A DNA stretch of 56,262 nt from Psychrobacillus sp040274765 (GCA_040274765.1 JBEMAY010000018.1:1-56262), one strand, 5' to 3'; positions 7,641-17,516 are shown, counted from the first letter of the stretch. The notes: a model not told the origin generated them from the sequence alone. Numbers and translations: made by a program.

Positions 7641-8753
7641 ATGAAAATTAAAGAAATAGAAATTTATGCTATTAGATTACCATTAATTGACCCATTTATC
7701 ATTAGCTATCATACATACGAGGACATGCCTTCCATCATAGTTAAGCTAACAACCGAAGAAGGCCTAATTGGGTATGGAGAGGCAGTGGCTGACGAGCATG
7801 TAACAGGGGAAACATGGGAGAGCACATATGCGATGTTGAAAAATACATTAGCTCCTGCGTTAATAGGAGAAAATCCGTTGGAATTTGAGCGACTTCATGA
7901 AAAAATGGATAAGGCGGTCTATCAAGCTCCGGCTGCTAAAGCAGCCTTGGATATTGCTTGCTATGATGTAGTAGGGAAAAAACTAGGCGTACCTGTGTAC
8001 CAATTACTAGGTGGGCGTTATCATGAAAAGTTTCCAGTTACTCATGTACTTAGCATAGGGTCACCAGAATCTATGGCAGAGGAAGCAGAAAAACGTATCA
8101 AAGAGGGCTATACATCGTTTAAAATGAAGGTTGGAACTGAAGTACAGGCGGATGTACAACGTATCCAAGCTGTGAGAGAGAAAGTAGGTAATGAGGTTGC
8201 TATCCGAGTGGACGTAAATCAGGGGTGGAAGAACAGTGCCAACACAATTTCAGCCATGCGCCAGTTGGAACAGACAGGGTTAGATTGGCTAGAGCAGCCT
8301 GTCATGGCAGACGACTTCAATGGAATGGTAGAGGTCAAGGCAAAAACAAGTACTCCTCTTATGATGGATGAAGGCTTAAGAGGAATACGAGACATGCGTG
8401 AATTAATAGAAAAGCAAGCCGCTCATAAAGTGAATATTAAACTGATGAAATGTGGAGGTATATATCCTGCTATGAAGCTCGCTCATATGGCAGAAATGGC
8501 TGGACTGGAATGCCAAATTGGCTCGATGGTGGAGTCTTCCATTGGTTCGGCAGCAGGTTTTCATGTGGCCTTTTCTAAAAAAGCATTTACGAGTGTCGAA
8601 TTGACCGGTCCACTTAAGTTCTCGAAGGACGTTGGAAATTTGCGCTACGATGTTCCTTTTATTAAATTGAATGATCGTCCAGGTTTAGGAATTGATGTAG
8701 ATGAAAATATATTAAAAGAGTTAACCGAGTTCTCCGTAAAAGTCATGAAGTAA
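7641..8753 (+). CDS. Dipeptide epimerase (L-Ala-D/L-Glu type), enolase superfamily
   Basis: A 370-residue protein of the muconate-lactonizing subgroup of the enolase superfamily. The N-terminal capping domain is followed by the barrel with a KxK pair (SFKMKVG), metal ligands in RVDVNQGW, LEQPV and MMDEG, and the second catalytic lysine in KVNIKLMKCGG. The C-terminal RPGLGIDVDE is usual for L-Ala-D/L-Glu epimerases such as YkfB, which take part in murein peptide reuse. The fit with an M20 hydrolase, transporter and regulator supports a peptide-use cluster. The dipeptide actually used cannot be read from sequence. Divergent from its probable regulator. Confidence 0.85.
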   Translation: MKIKEIEIYAIRLPLIDPFIISYHTYEDMPSIIVKLTTEEGLIGYGEAVADEHVTGETWESTYAMLKNTLAPALIGENPLEFERLHEKMDKAVYQAPAAKAALDIACYDVVGKKLGVPVYQLLGGRYHEKFPVTHVLSIGSPESMAEEAEKRIKEGYTSFKMKVGTEVQADVQRIQAVREKVGNEVAIRVDVNQGWKNSANTISAMRQLEQTGLDWLEQPVMADDFNGMVEVKAKTSTPLMMDEGLRGIRDMRELIEKQAAHKVNIKLMKCGGIYPAMKLAHMAEMAGLECQIGSMVESSIGSAAGFHVAFSKKAFTSVELTGPLKFSKDVGNLRYDVPFIKLNDRPGLGIDVDENILKELTEFSVKVMK

Positions 8754-8767
8754 GAGGAAGTGCATCA

Positions 8768-9451
8768 ATGAGAGAGTGGACTGTCAGTATAGGAAAAAAA
8801 GAATATCCAGCTAGAGAATTAACAACAGACAATATGGAACAAATTTTAACGTTACAGAGCATCGTTCTCCAGCACCTAGAGAATAAAGAGTTTTTACAGC
8901 CTCTAACAAAGGAGGAATTTGAAGACTCTCTGAAGCATCGTTTAATGGTAGGAGTATTCGCTGGTGAGGAGCTCATCGCATTTCGAACGCTTGCCATTCC
9001 AGTAATGGATGACCATCATCTTGGCTATGACATCGGTCTTTCGGAAGAGCAGTTAGGTGATGTAGTTTATCAGGAAATTACAAATGTCCATCCAGCATAT
9101 CGAGGCTATGGTCTTCAAAGAAAACTAGCAGATCTAGTAATGGAGCTCCTGCAGAATTCACCATACACTTACATTTGTGCGACAGTAGCTCCCTTTAACT
9201 TTGCTAGCTTGAAGGACAAGCTTAGTCAAGGAATGGTTATTAAAGCTCTCAAGCATAAGTATGGCAACATGCTACGTTACATTTTTTACAAGAGACTCGA
9301 CGGAAATGATTTCGTATTTGGTAAAAATCAGATGAATATAAAAATGTCTGACATAGAGGGGCAGCAAAAACTACTTAGAGCAGGCTGGGTAGGCACCAAC
9401 ATTCTACAAAAAGAAGAAGAATGGTACGTAGTATATAAAGAAACGATTTAA
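8768..9451 (+). CDS. GNAT family N-acetyltransferase
   Basis: A 227-residue acetyltransferase. The acetyl-CoA binding motif appears as VHPAYRGYGLQRKLADLVM at about residues 115-133, followed by YICATVAPFNFAS, the usual N-x-x-S region. It starts 15 bp after the epimerase stop with AGAGGAAG upstream, so the two genes are co-transcribed. By context it may acetylate amino acids or peptides released by the cluster, but that is inference. The C-terminal 60 residues are not clearly part of the GNAT fold. A 30-bp perfect palindrome ends the transcript. Confidence 0.82.
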   Translation: MREWTVSIGKKEYPARELTTDNMEQILTLQSIVLQHLENKEFLQPLTKEEFEDSLKHRLMVGVFAGEELIAFRTLAIPVMDDHHLGYDIGLSEEQLGDVVYQEITNVHPAYRGYGLQRKLADLVMELLQNSPYTYICATVAPFNFASLKDKLSQGMVIKALKHKYGNMLRYIFYKRLDGNDFVFGKNQMNIKMSDIEGQQKLLRAGWVGTNILQKEEEWYVVYKETI

Positions 9452-9527
9452 AGTAATCGGATTCCTTTAAGAAGGCTATAGCGTTTAGGTAAATCTTATA
9501 ATAGTTTGCTTATTTGCATAGACTGTA

Positions 9528-9557
9528 AAAGGCAGGGACACTAGTGTCCCTGCCTTT
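9528..9557 (+). terminator. Terminator, 30-bp perfect palindrome
   Basis: AAAGGCAGGGACACT followed by its exact reverse complement, then TCTTCT. Very stable GC-rich stem about 77 bp after the GNAT stop. It would work on both strands. Confidence 0.8.
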
Positions 9558-9661
9558 CTTCTATATTCATTATAGCATATGTATTTTTTTATTATAAGAC
9601 TGTAAAATATTTGAATTATTTGAAATAATACATAAGCAGTACGATTTTAGGGAGGTTAGTA

Positions 9662-11848
9662 ATGGAAAAACATATTTGGGAAGAGGAACAGCAGCATCTA
9701 AACGGGGTAGTTGAAAAGCTTAAGGGACATATAGAGGTTCTTCAACTTTTTATGAAAAAACAAAAAGGAGAATTAATAGAAGAGCGACAGTCCGTTTCGA
9801 AAGAGTTTTCAGATCTGTCTGGTGAAAAAGGAATGGATTTTGTCACTATACTGCCTACTCTCAAGGAGAAAGAACAGCGTTATATCCATGTTAATGATGT
9901 ACTTTCTAAGTTAGAGCTACTCTATAAAAGTGCCTACTTTGGACGAATCGACATAGAAGAAGAGCAACTGGAGAGCCTTTATATCGGACTTGCAACTTTC
10001 GGCGAAGAAAAAAAGGGTAATATTATTATCCATGATTGGCGCGCCCCTATATCCAGTTTATTTTATGAAAACAAGCTAGGTGAAGCGTTCTACCAAATCC
10101 CAAGTGGAGAGATGGTGCCCATCCAGATCCATAAACGCCGACAATTTAAAATCTCCTATGATAAGCTCCTACAAATTCTCGATGCCGACTTATATATCGG
10201 TGACGAGGTGCTGCAAAGCCTTTTGACAGATACAGCAAAGCAAAAGATGAAAAGTATTGTGACGACCATTCAAAGTGATCAGAATGCAGTTATTCGTTCA
10301 GAAAGTCATCGTAATATGATGGTGTTAGGGCCACCGGGAAGTGGAAAAACCTCTGTAGCAATGCAACGCATCGCTTATCTTCTATACCAATACCGCAGGA
10401 CGCTTTCCGCCAAAAATATTATGCTTATATCCCCAAGCGACTTGTTTAATGATTATATTTCCAATGTGTTACCTGAATTGGGAGAGGAGAATGTCCTCCA
10501 CTCCACCTACTACCGATTATATAAAGGGATGAAGCACCTTCCATTAGCGACAGAAACCTTTTATGAAAACGTGGAACGACTACAAAACGCCGACTTACTA
10601 CAGGGACAAAGCTTCTACTGGAAAAACTCAAACACTTATGCAACCCATCTCATCCATTACCTACAAGGTTTAGAAATAGTCGGGTTACCTTTTTACACAT
10701 TAAGTATTGGCAAGAAAGTTTTTATATCAGCTACAGAGCTGCAAGAATTGTTTTATCGAAAATATACAAACTTGGAAATAGATTTCCGTTTAAAAAAGAT
10801 TCGTAATCATTTGATGCCTAGGTTAAGGGAATGGAAGGAACAGGCGATTTTGAGGAGGTACGAGGAACTTAGAGGAGTCGACCAATACATCGGTGATGAC
10901 GAGGATTTGATGAGACAGAGTAAAAAAGAGATAGAAAAGCAGTACTCACCCCTTCATAGTGCAATAGAAGAACTGGGATTCGTCAACATCATGAAAATTT
11001 ACACAGGTTCCATTAGGAGTATGGATACAACGGAGGCTAAAGAAGTCTATGAATTGACGCTACAACAAATAAAATCCAAACAACTTTTTTATGAAGATTT
11101 AGGACCACTTATGTATATACAAGCTAGGATTAAAGGAATTGACAGAAACCTAGACATCAAGCATATTGTGATCGATGAAATACAGGACTATTCTTTTCTT
11201 CAGTTTAAAGCTATTCAGCAGCTTTTCCCAAAAGCTCACTTTACCTTGCTTGGAGATAAAAACCAAGTAGTGCATCCCACTGAAAAAGATCAGGTGCCAA
11301 GGGAACTTTCAGATATAACTATAGTGAACCTGAACAAATCTTATCGGTCTACCCATGAAATTACAGACTTTATGAGTGCTATTATAAAGCAAGAAAATGT
11401 GCGCTCACTAGGAGTCCGAGGGAGAAAACCATTAGTGAAGAAAGTGGATAAAGAAAAGCAGCTGGCTGATATAAAAACAACTGTAGATTCTTATTATGAG
11501 ACGAATACCTCTTTCGTTATATTATGTAAGGACATGGCGAGCTGTCGGATGCTATTTAAAAAGTTGAAGAATATTATTCCATCTATTCAACTAATATCGC
11601 AAGAACAAAAGGTATATATGAAAGGGATATTAATCATGCCAGGATACATGGCAAAGGGATTCGAATTTACGACTGTATTAATTGCAGATGCAGACCAATC
11701 CATTTATGCTGGCTCCTATGACAAATTTCTTCTCTACACGATGGCTTCACGAGCAACTAGAAACTTAATTATTTTCTATTATACAGAGCTTGCGGAATCA
11801 TTGAAGCTAATACCAAAAGATTTATACCATACGGAAATTTTAAAATGA
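9662..11848 (+). CDS. helD: HelD-type RNA polymerase recycling ATPase (UvrD-like)
   Basis: A 728-residue superfamily 1 helicase-like ATPase. The first 90 residues form a predicted coiled coil that in HelD enters the RNA polymerase secondary channel to free stalled enzyme. DWRAPISSLFY (about 125-135) is typical of the family. Walker A is GPPGSGKT at 223-230. Walker B is IVIDEIQDYSFLQF near 500. Later motifs include LGDKNQV, LNKSYRST and the motif VI region MASRATRNL. Length is close to the usual 750-780. GGGAGGT lies just before the ATG. Single gene. Confidence 0.9.
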   Translation: MEKHIWEEEQQHLNGVVEKLKGHIEVLQLFMKKQKGELIEERQSVSKEFSDLSGEKGMDFVTILPTLKEKEQRYIHVNDVLSKLELLYKSAYFGRIDIEEEQLESLYIGLATFGEEKKGNIIIHDWRAPISSLFYENKLGEAFYQIPSGEMVPIQIHKRRQFKISYDKLLQILDADLYIGDEVLQSLLTDTAKQKMKSIVTTIQSDQNAVIRSESHRNMMVLGPPGSGKTSVAMQRIAYLLYQYRRTLSAKNIMLISPSDLFNDYISNVLPELGEENVLHSTYYRLYKGMKHLPLATETFYENVERLQNADLLQGQSFYWKNSNTYATHLIHYLQGLEIVGLPFYTLSIGKKVFISATELQELFYRKYTNLEIDFRLKKIRNHLMPRLREWKEQAILRRYEELRGVDQYIGDDEDLMRQSKKEIEKQYSPLHSAIEELGFVNIMKIYTGSIRSMDTTEAKEVYELTLQQIKSKQLFYEDLGPLMYIQARIKGIDRNLDIKHIVIDEIQDYSFLQFKAIQQLFPKAHFTLLGDKNQVVHPTEKDQVPRELSDITIVNLNKSYRSTHEITDFMSAIIKQENVRSLGVRGRKPLVKKVDKEKQLADIKTTVDSYYETNTSFVILCKDMASCRMLFKKLKNIIPSIQLISQEQKVYMKGILIMPGYMAKGFEFTTVLIADADQSIYAGSYDKFLLYTMASRATRNLIIFYYTELAESLKLIPKDLYHTEILK

Positions 11849-12015
11849 AAACATAGAAAGCCCCTTTGCTTGCGTCTAAATCTATACAGGAATTCATTTT
11901 CAACAGAATATGACACCCCAGAATATAATTCCTTTTAATAGTTTAATTATAATTTTACCCTAGATGTATTTAACATAATGGTTGAACAAACACCTCGAAA
12001 ATCCTTACAAGATTA

Positions 12016-12056
12016 AAAAGAAGCTTCCATTAAAAATTAAAATGGATGCTTCTTTT
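12016..12056. terminator. Bidirectional terminator between helD and the membrane gene
   Basis: A 16-bp stem with one mismatch (12016-12031 against 12041-12056, containing GAAGCTTCCATT). A-rich and T-rich flanks serve both convergent genes. Apart from this, 11849-12139 holds nothing recognisable. Confidence 0.75.
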
Positions 12057-12139
12057 AGATTTTTATGTTGGTATTTATAAAAGGCTTTGAACATTTTCTA
12101 AGCATAAGTCATAAAAATCGCTTAACTTATTTTTATAGC

Positions 12140-12784
12140 TTAATTGTTTTTCGATATGTTGTTTATGTCAGACCAAAGGATATACCCTAACCAAATGAAA
12201 GCTACTCCCATCGGTAGTGCTAATATTCGATCATAAGGATGAGGGATGATTGCGGTAGCTAAAGTAACTACAGCAGCAAATGAAAGTAATATACCCGCCA
12301 AGCGTGGGAATACTTTAGCACGAAACGTTGCAATTCCTAGAAAGAAGCCACCAAGCAGATATAGTACCCCAGCGATAGGGGCCAGTATGGTAAAAACACC
12401 TAGATTAACCTCACTTTTGTTTTCACCAAACAATCCCAACATCCCTTCCACATACTGGGGAGCATCATTAATAAGCAGCGGATAAACAAATGCTTCAATA
12501 AAACTAAAAGTCATTGAAATTAACCAAAAAAGGTTAAATATTATAAATCCGATTAAACCAATCCAACCTGCCTCTTCAACTTGATTCATGTAAATTCCAA
12601 TAATCCCTAAAATAAAGGATATGGACATAGCGATGCTTAAACATGCCACGATCTGCCATGAACCTGAAGTAACAGAAGTTAAATTTTCAGGTGGATGGAT
12701 GAATTGAATAACTGTGTATAAAATGCCAGCCAAAACTGCAAATAAGCCTCCAGCCTTTTTGAAACTCCTTCGTGCTATTTTCAA
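12140..12784 (-). CDS. Multi-pass membrane protein of unknown function
   Basis: A 214-residue protein with about six hydrophobic segments: residues 12-28, 43-63, 74-98, 130-150, 157-180 and 188-205. The loop between TM3 and TM4 (INDAPQYVEGMLGLFGENKSEVN) is the only long hydrophilic part. It resembles DUF4386-like or similar small membrane families, but I cannot assign it. The start ATG has GGGAAGATAAC upstream. It stands alone, convergent with helD and divergent from the MFS gene. Confidence 0.65.
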   Translation of the reverse strand: MKIARRSFKKAGGLFAVLAGILYTVIQFIHPPENLTSVTSGSWQIVACLSIAMSISFILGIIGIYMNQVEEAGWIGLIGFIIFNLFWLISMTFSFIEAFVYPLLINDAPQYVEGMLGLFGENKSEVNLGVFTILAPIAGVLYLLGGFFLGIATFRAKVFPRLAGILLSFAAVVTLATAIIPHPYDRILALPMGVAFIWLGYILWSDINNISKNN

Positions 12785-13072
12785 GTTATCTTCCCTTCAT
12801 TTCAAATTTTTCCGTTTGTTGTCCTCCTTGATAAAACTTATTATTACTATTTAACTTTCATACATTTCATTCTACATATAATCAAACTCAAATCCTCAAA
12901 ATACAGGGTTTAATTTTAATTTGTTATAACATTTACCTAATATTCGAATTAAAGAGTATGAAGTTTTCTTCGGTCAAAGGTATGAGGATGATTTAAGACC
13001 ATCGGCTGAATGCAATCTACGTCTAATCCCTTACATTAAGAATAGTAAGAATATTTGGAAGGGTGATTAACG

Positions 13073-14308
13073 ATGAAAAATTTATATCAAGACTCAAGAT
13101 TTTGGCTTATCATATTGGCTAATATAGCTTCCTCTATAGGCTCCGGAATTACAATGATAGCAATTCCCTGGATGCTCGTAACGAGTGATGACGGTAACGC
13201 TGTATTCGGTTATATTACTATTTCAATGACTATCATTAGTTTTATCATAACGCCCTTTGTTGGCTCGTTGGTAGATAGAATGTCTAGAAAGAAGTTACTC
13301 TTAATTAGTGAAGTAGTTTGTTTAGTTATCTTATTGTTTTTTACTTCCGTTGGCTTCCTGGGTTTATCCTATGAAGTTTGGCATTACACACTAATTTATA
13401 TGATTGGAAGTCTGTATTACACTATTTTTTATCCAACCATGTTCGCAATGAACCAGGAGATTTTCCATAAGGATCAATATAAAGCTCTAAATGGAACGAT
13501 GGAGGTTCAAGGTCAGCTTTCAAGTATGATAGCTGGAGGAATTGCTAGTATCTTATTGATGAAATGGGACCTGCATTATATTTTACTTTTAGATGTTCTG
13601 ACTTATGCAGCGGCTATTTACTTCTATGTTAAGCTTCCTTATAACAGAGCGAAACGATCAGTAGCAGAGAAGGAAGAGAAGGGTAGAGCTTGGGATGGGT
13701 TAGTTTACATGATGGCACGTCCAGCGATGTTTGTTTTCTTAATATTTGCCTTTATGCCTTTTATAGGAGTTATGTTGACCAATTATTTGTTTCCTGTTTA
13801 TTTAGTGGAAGTGCTAGAGGCTGATGCCAGCGTATATGGTTTAGAAGGAATGATATATGCTGCAGGAGCAGTGCTTGCAGGAGCGTTTGTTCCGATGCTT
13901 GCGAAAAAGCTAGGTAATGAGAAGACTATCATATTAGGAGTACTTATTTATACCGTTGCTATTTCTTTGATTGTTTTTGTAGAGCTGCCTATTTACCTAT
14001 CGTTAATGTTGTTTTTAGCGATTGGAAACAGCGGGGCTCGAGTAGCGAGAAATTCGTTTCTAATGGATCAAGTCCCGAACAACATTATAGGCAGGGTTGA
14101 TAGTTTATTCCGTTCTATTGGTTTACTCATTAGAATTTTATTGCTTGGTCTTTTCACAGGAATGGTCTCTTCGGGACTAATTATCATATGTTTCTACATT
14201 TTAAGCGGACTGTTGGTCGTGTCTGCCTTCATGGTAACAATTAGCTGGAGGAAGGGCTTTGCGGTAAGAAATAAAAAGGCTATATGTATAGAAGAAGTCA
14301 GTATCTAA
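13073..14308 (+). CDS. MFS transporter, probable drug exporter
   Basis: A 411-residue protein with 12 predicted membrane helices. It has the MFS loop 2-3 signature GSLVDRMSRKKLL around residue 65 and MDQVPNNIIGRVDSLFR in the second half, as in macrolide-efflux (MefA-like) exporters. FWLIILANIASSIGSGITMIAIPWML is a typical first helix for that group. GGAAGGGTG gives the ribosome binding site. The substrate is unknown. A long-loop hairpin at 14330-14366 (AAACTGC...GCAGTTT plus T residues) may end it. Confidence 0.82.
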   Translation: MKNLYQDSRFWLIILANIASSIGSGITMIAIPWMLVTSDDGNAVFGYITISMTIISFIITPFVGSLVDRMSRKKLLLISEVVCLVILLFFTSVGFLGLSYEVWHYTLIYMIGSLYYTIFYPTMFAMNQEIFHKDQYKALNGTMEVQGQLSSMIAGGIASILLMKWDLHYILLLDVLTYAAAIYFYVKLPYNRAKRSVAEKEEKGRAWDGLVYMMARPAMFVFLIFAFMPFIGVMLTNYLFPVYLVEVLEADASVYGLEGMIYAAGAVLAGAFVPMLAKKLGNEKTIILGVLIYTVAISLIVFVELPIYLSLMLFLAIGNSGARVARNSFLMDQVPNNIIGRVDSLFRSIGLLIRILLLGLFTGMVSSGLIIICFYILSGLLVVSAFMVTISWRKGFAVRNKKAICIEEVSI

Positions 14309-14643
14309 ACAAAAGAATCTAAACGAACGAAACTGCTCTCCACAGGTAGAATAGGAAGTGCAGTTTTTTCATATTTTATTGATAGAAAAGCAAATACTGA
14401 ATTAGCAATTTCCATAGAAGTATCTATAATTTAACAAGGATTATTCCTGATCGTGTCGTCAACCTTTAAACTAGTAAGATAGAAGAGTTGTAGTGGTCAT
14501 ACGGGTCTATAAGACTAGCTAGCTATGTTTAACTTCCCAAACAAAACTATATTTTCAAATGTACATTCGTAAATTATCTCAAACTGCTTCATTTTAAAGA
14601 TCAAAGAATTATTGAAATTAATAATGTAATTGAGCGGTACATG

Positions 14644-14672
14644 TTGATTTTACTATATTCCTTGTTTATAAT
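14644..14672 (+). promoter_or_regulatory. SigA promoter of the siderophore operon
   Basis: TTGATT (14644-14649), a 17-bp spacer and TATAAT (14667-14672). Transcription would start near 14679, just ahead of the Fur box. Confidence 0.6.
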
Positions 14673-14686
14673 GAAAGACGACTCAA

Positions 14687-14705
14687 TAATGATAATCGTT
14701 ATCAA
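14687..14705. promoter_or_regulatory. Fur box
   Basis: TGATAATCGTTATCA is an inverted repeat of the 7-1-7 Bacillus Fur type (TGATAAT-N-ATTATCA) with one mismatch. It lies directly after the predicted start point and 36 bp before the first permease gene. Iron repression is inferred. Confidence 0.8.
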
Positions 14706-14741
14706 CAAAGTTGAGAAATATATTTTTTATGGGGATTACAA

Positions 14742-15698
14742 ATGAGATTATGGATATTAGTAGTAGCAACTATTATCCTATCCTTTATTTCGCTATTTAT
14801 AGGTGCCATTGATATAAAACCGAGTGATCTGCTTGATTTGGACTCCCAGAAGACCCAAATCTTTATAATGAGTCGATTGCCACGTTTAATGGCAATTATT
14901 TTAGCTGGTGCAGGAATGGGTATTGCAGGCTTAATTATGCAAAGTTTAAGTCGGAACAAGTTCGTATCACCGACAACGGCCGGTACGCTGGATGCAGCGA
15001 AACTAGGGGTCATTGTTTCGATGATATTCTTTACAAATATGTCTTATATGGGACAAATTTTCTTTAGCTTTTCATTTGCACTAATTGGTACTTTTATTTT
15101 TATGCAATTGTTGGAACGTATCAAATTCAAGGATGTCATTTTCGTGCCTCTGATCGGTATTATGTATGGTAATATCATAGGTGCCATCTCGACATTTTTA
15201 GGATATGAAGCGGATGTTCTACAAAACGTTGATTCCTTCTTTTTAGGGAGTTTCACACTTATTGTCTCGGGGCGCTATGAATTACTGTATGTAGCCGTAC
15301 CAGCAATTATTATTGCGTATATCTATGCAAATAAATTCACTGTCGCGGGTATGGGCGAGGATTTTGCTAAAAACTTAGGATTAAGTTATCGTACAGTGTT
15401 AAATATAGGTCTTATCATTGTTGCCATTATTTCTACCACGGTTGTTTTAACCGTAGGTATTATACCGTTTCTAGGTTTAATCGTGCCAAACCTTGTTTCT
15501 TTATATCTAGGAGATAATTTACGCAAGACAATACCGCATACTATCTTCATGGGAGCAGCATTCTTACTCGCATGTGATATTATCAGCCGTTTAATAGTCC
15601 ATCCTTATGAGATTCCGGTCAATACAACCGTAGCAGTAATCGGCAGTGCAATCTTCTTAATCATGTTATTTAGGGGGAAAGCATATGCGAAAAAATAG
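14742..15698 (+). CDS. yclN: Siderophore ABC importer, permease (YclN type)
   Basis: A 318-residue FecCD-family permease with about nine hydrophobic helices. Family marks are RLPRLMAIILAGAGMGIAGLIMQSLSRNKFVSPTTAGTLDAAKLG near the N-terminus and GIIPFLGLIVPNLVSLYLG near residue 240, the coupling region for the ATPase. It is first in a permease-permease-ATPase-binding protein order identical to yclNOPQ of B. subtilis, which imports petrobactin and its precursor. It overlaps the next gene by 14 bp. It is behind a SigA promoter with a Fur box, so expressed in iron shortage. Confidence 0.9.
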   Translation: MRLWILVVATIILSFISLFIGAIDIKPSDLLDLDSQKTQIFIMSRLPRLMAIILAGAGMGIAGLIMQSLSRNKFVSPTTAGTLDAAKLGVIVSMIFFTNMSYMGQIFFSFSFALIGTFIFMQLLERIKFKDVIFVPLIGIMYGNIIGAISTFLGYEADVLQNVDSFFLGSFTLIVSGRYELLYVAVPAIIIAYIYANKFTVAGMGEDFAKNLGLSYRTVLNIGLIIVAIISTTVVLTVGIIPFLGLIVPNLVSLYLGDNLRKTIPHTIFMGAAFLLACDIISRLIVHPYEIPVNTTVAVIGSAIFLIMLFRGKAYAKK

Positions 15699-16641
15699 TA
15701 AGAAACTAATTATCCTGGCTGTTATTGCATTAGTATGTATGGCATTGTTTGCATTTTACAATATTCAAGGCGGCTTTAGTTATGCTTTTCCAAAACGTTT
15801 AGAACGCTTAGCTGCAATGGTAATTACGGGTACTGCGATTGCGTATGCAACGGTTATATTCCAGACGGTAACACATAACCGTTTATTAACACCTTCCGTT
15901 ATGGGTGTTGACTCTATGTACGAAGTAGTGCAAACAATTATCTTTTTTACAGCAGGCTCTGCTTCTGTTTTCGTCGTAAGCCGTTATTTAAACTTTGGCG
16001 TATCAATTATTGCGATGATCATTTTCGCTTTGCTTTTATATCGCTTTTTATTCCGGGCAGATAAATACCCAATCTTCCTTCTATTACTAGCAGGTATGAT
16101 CATTGGGACGCTGCTAGGAAGTTTAGTAACATTTATGCAGGTTATTATTGATCCTGTAGAATATGAGAGTTTACAAGCACGGTTGTTTGCAAGCTTTATG
16201 AATGTGAAAACCGAATTATTACTGATTGCCATGGTTATACTAGGACTGGCATTTTTGTATGGTTCTCGATTATTAAAAGATTTGAATGTTGTTTCGTTAG
16301 GTCGAGACAATGCCATCAATCTAGGTGTTAACTATGACAAAATGGTCCTACAAGTCTTAATTTTATCCTCGGTGTTAATAGCTACTTCCACAGCACTTGT
16401 TGGACCAGTCACATTTTTAGGATTAATTGTAGCTAATGTAGCGTATCAATATTTAGATACGTATAAGCATTCAGTATTAATCGTAGGGGCTAGCTTGATC
16501 AGTATTATTGCACTTGTTGGCGGACAATTTTTAGTACAGCATGTGTTCCATTTAAATACAACCATTAGTGTCATTATTAACTTTGTCGGTGGGATTTACT
16601 TTATTTACTTATTACTAAAGGAAAGTAGGAAAGCAGAATGA
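15685..16641 (+). CDS. yclO: Siderophore ABC importer, permease (YclO type)
   Basis: A 318-residue FecCD-family permease with about nine membrane helices. It is the partner of the preceding gene in a heterodimeric membrane channel. Visible marks are KRLERLAAMVITGTAIAYATVIFQTVTHNRLLTPSVMGVDSMY and, near the C-terminus, LVGPVTFLGLIVANVAYQYL. The ATG lies inside the 3' end of yclN with GGGGGAAAGC before it, so translation is probably coupled. It overlaps the ATPase gene by 4 bp. Substrate by analogy to YclNOPQ. Confidence 0.9.
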   Translation: MRKNSKKLIILAVIALVCMALFAFYNIQGGFSYAFPKRLERLAAMVITGTAIAYATVIFQTVTHNRLLTPSVMGVDSMYEVVQTIIFFTAGSASVFVVSRYLNFGVSIIAMIIFALLLYRFLFRADKYPIFLLLLAGMIIGTLLGSLVTFMQVIIDPVEYESLQARLFASFMNVKTELLLIAMVILGLAFLYGSRLLKDLNVVSLGRDNAINLGVNYDKMVLQVLILSSVLIATSTALVGPVTFLGLIVANVAYQYLDTYKHSVLIVGASLISIIALVGGQFLVQHVFHLNTTISVIINFVGGIYFIYLLLKESRKAE

Positions 16642-17402
16642 TTGAAATTAAAGAGCTTTCTAAAAGCTTTGGGAAAAAACCGGTCGTTGAAAATGTAACA
16701 CTGAAAATACAACCAAAGGCTATCACTTCTTTTATCGGCCCGAATGGTGCTGGTAAATCCACTTTGTTATCGATGGTGAGTCGTCTTTTAGACGCAGATA
16801 CAGGAGAGGTATTTTTAGATCAAACCGATGTTAGGAAAATGAAATCCAATAATTTTGCCAAGCGTGTGGCAATTTTAAAACAATCCAATCACTTAAATAT
16901 CCGTCTGACTGTACGTGAGCTTGTTTCTTTTGGACGCTATCCATATTCAAAGGGCCGTCTAAATGCAGAGGACGAGAAATTGATTGATCAAGCATTGGAA
17001 TACATGAATTTAACAGACATGCAAGACAGTTTTTTAGATGAGTTATCAGGTGGTCAAAAGCAACGTGCATTTATTTCAATGGTTATAGCACAGGATACAG
17101 AATATATATTATTAGATGAGCCTTTAAATAATCTAGATATGAAGCATTCTGTACAAATCATGAAAATTTTACGTAAGCTAGTAGATGATTTAGGGAAAAC
17201 TGTAGTTATTGTACTACATGACATTAACTTTGCTTCTGTTTACTCTGATCGCATTGTTGCATTAAAAGACGGACGCCTTGTGAAGGACGGCCCAACGCAT
17301 GAGATTATTAACTCGGAATCCTTACGTGATGTGTATGATATGGATATTCCAGTCCAAGTACAAGATGGTTGCCGTATTTGCGTATACTTTAACTCTCAAT
17401 AA
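16638..17402 (+). CDS. yclP: Siderophore ABC importer, ATP-binding protein (YclP type)
   Basis: A 254-residue ABC ATPase that drives ferric siderophore uptake at the inner face of the membrane. Walker A is GPNGAGKST (about residues 35-43), the Q-loop is at LKQSNHL, the signature is LSGGQKQRAF, Walker B is YILLDEPLNNLD and the switch His is in VLHDINFA. It starts by a 4-bp ATGA overlap with yclO. A 219-bp gap with a strong hairpin and extra Fur boxes separates it from the binding protein gene. Confidence 0.93.
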   Translation: MIEIKELSKSFGKKPVVENVTLKIQPKAITSFIGPNGAGKSTLLSMVSRLLDADTGEVFLDQTDVRKMKSNNFAKRVAILKQSNHLNIRLTVRELVSFGRYPYSKGRLNAEDEKLIDQALEYMNLTDMQDSFLDELSGGQKQRAFISMVIAQDTEYILLDEPLNNLDMKHSVQIMKILRKLVDDLGKTVVIVLHDINFASVYSDRIVALKDGRLVKDGPTHEIINSESLRDVYDMDIPVQVQDGCRICVYFNSQ

Positions 17403-17451
17403 CTTTGTAGACGAAAGGTTTCTTTTAGTTTGTAATCAGTAGATTCCATGT

Positions 17452-17480
17452 ACGTGCATAAGTCAGATACTTATGCACGT
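17452..17480 (+). terminator. Intercistronic hairpin between the ATPase and binding protein genes
   Basis: ACGTGCATAAGT and ACTTATGCACGT form a perfect 12-bp stem with a 5-base loop. No T-run follows, so it may pause, protect or partly end the permease/ATPase transcript. Confidence 0.6.
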
Positions 17481-17495
17481 GTTTCATGAGGCTAA

Positions 17496-17516
17496 ATGAG
17501 AATGATAATTAATTGC
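17496..17516. promoter_or_regulatory. Weak second Fur-like box
   Basis: TGAGAATGATAATTAATTGC matches the Fur 21-bp palindrome at about 7 of 10 paired positions. It lies upstream of TTGACA at 17526, so it could assist repression from outside the promoter. Confidence 0.4.

Larger units (their letters stand above)
14309..14741. other. Intergenic region with iron-control signals at its right end
   Basis: 433 bp without a gene. A weak terminator for the MFS gene lies at 14330-14366. The middle (14370-14640) is AT-rich and shows no frame or repeat that I can support. The right end holds the siderophore operon promoter and Fur box. Confidence 0.6.
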
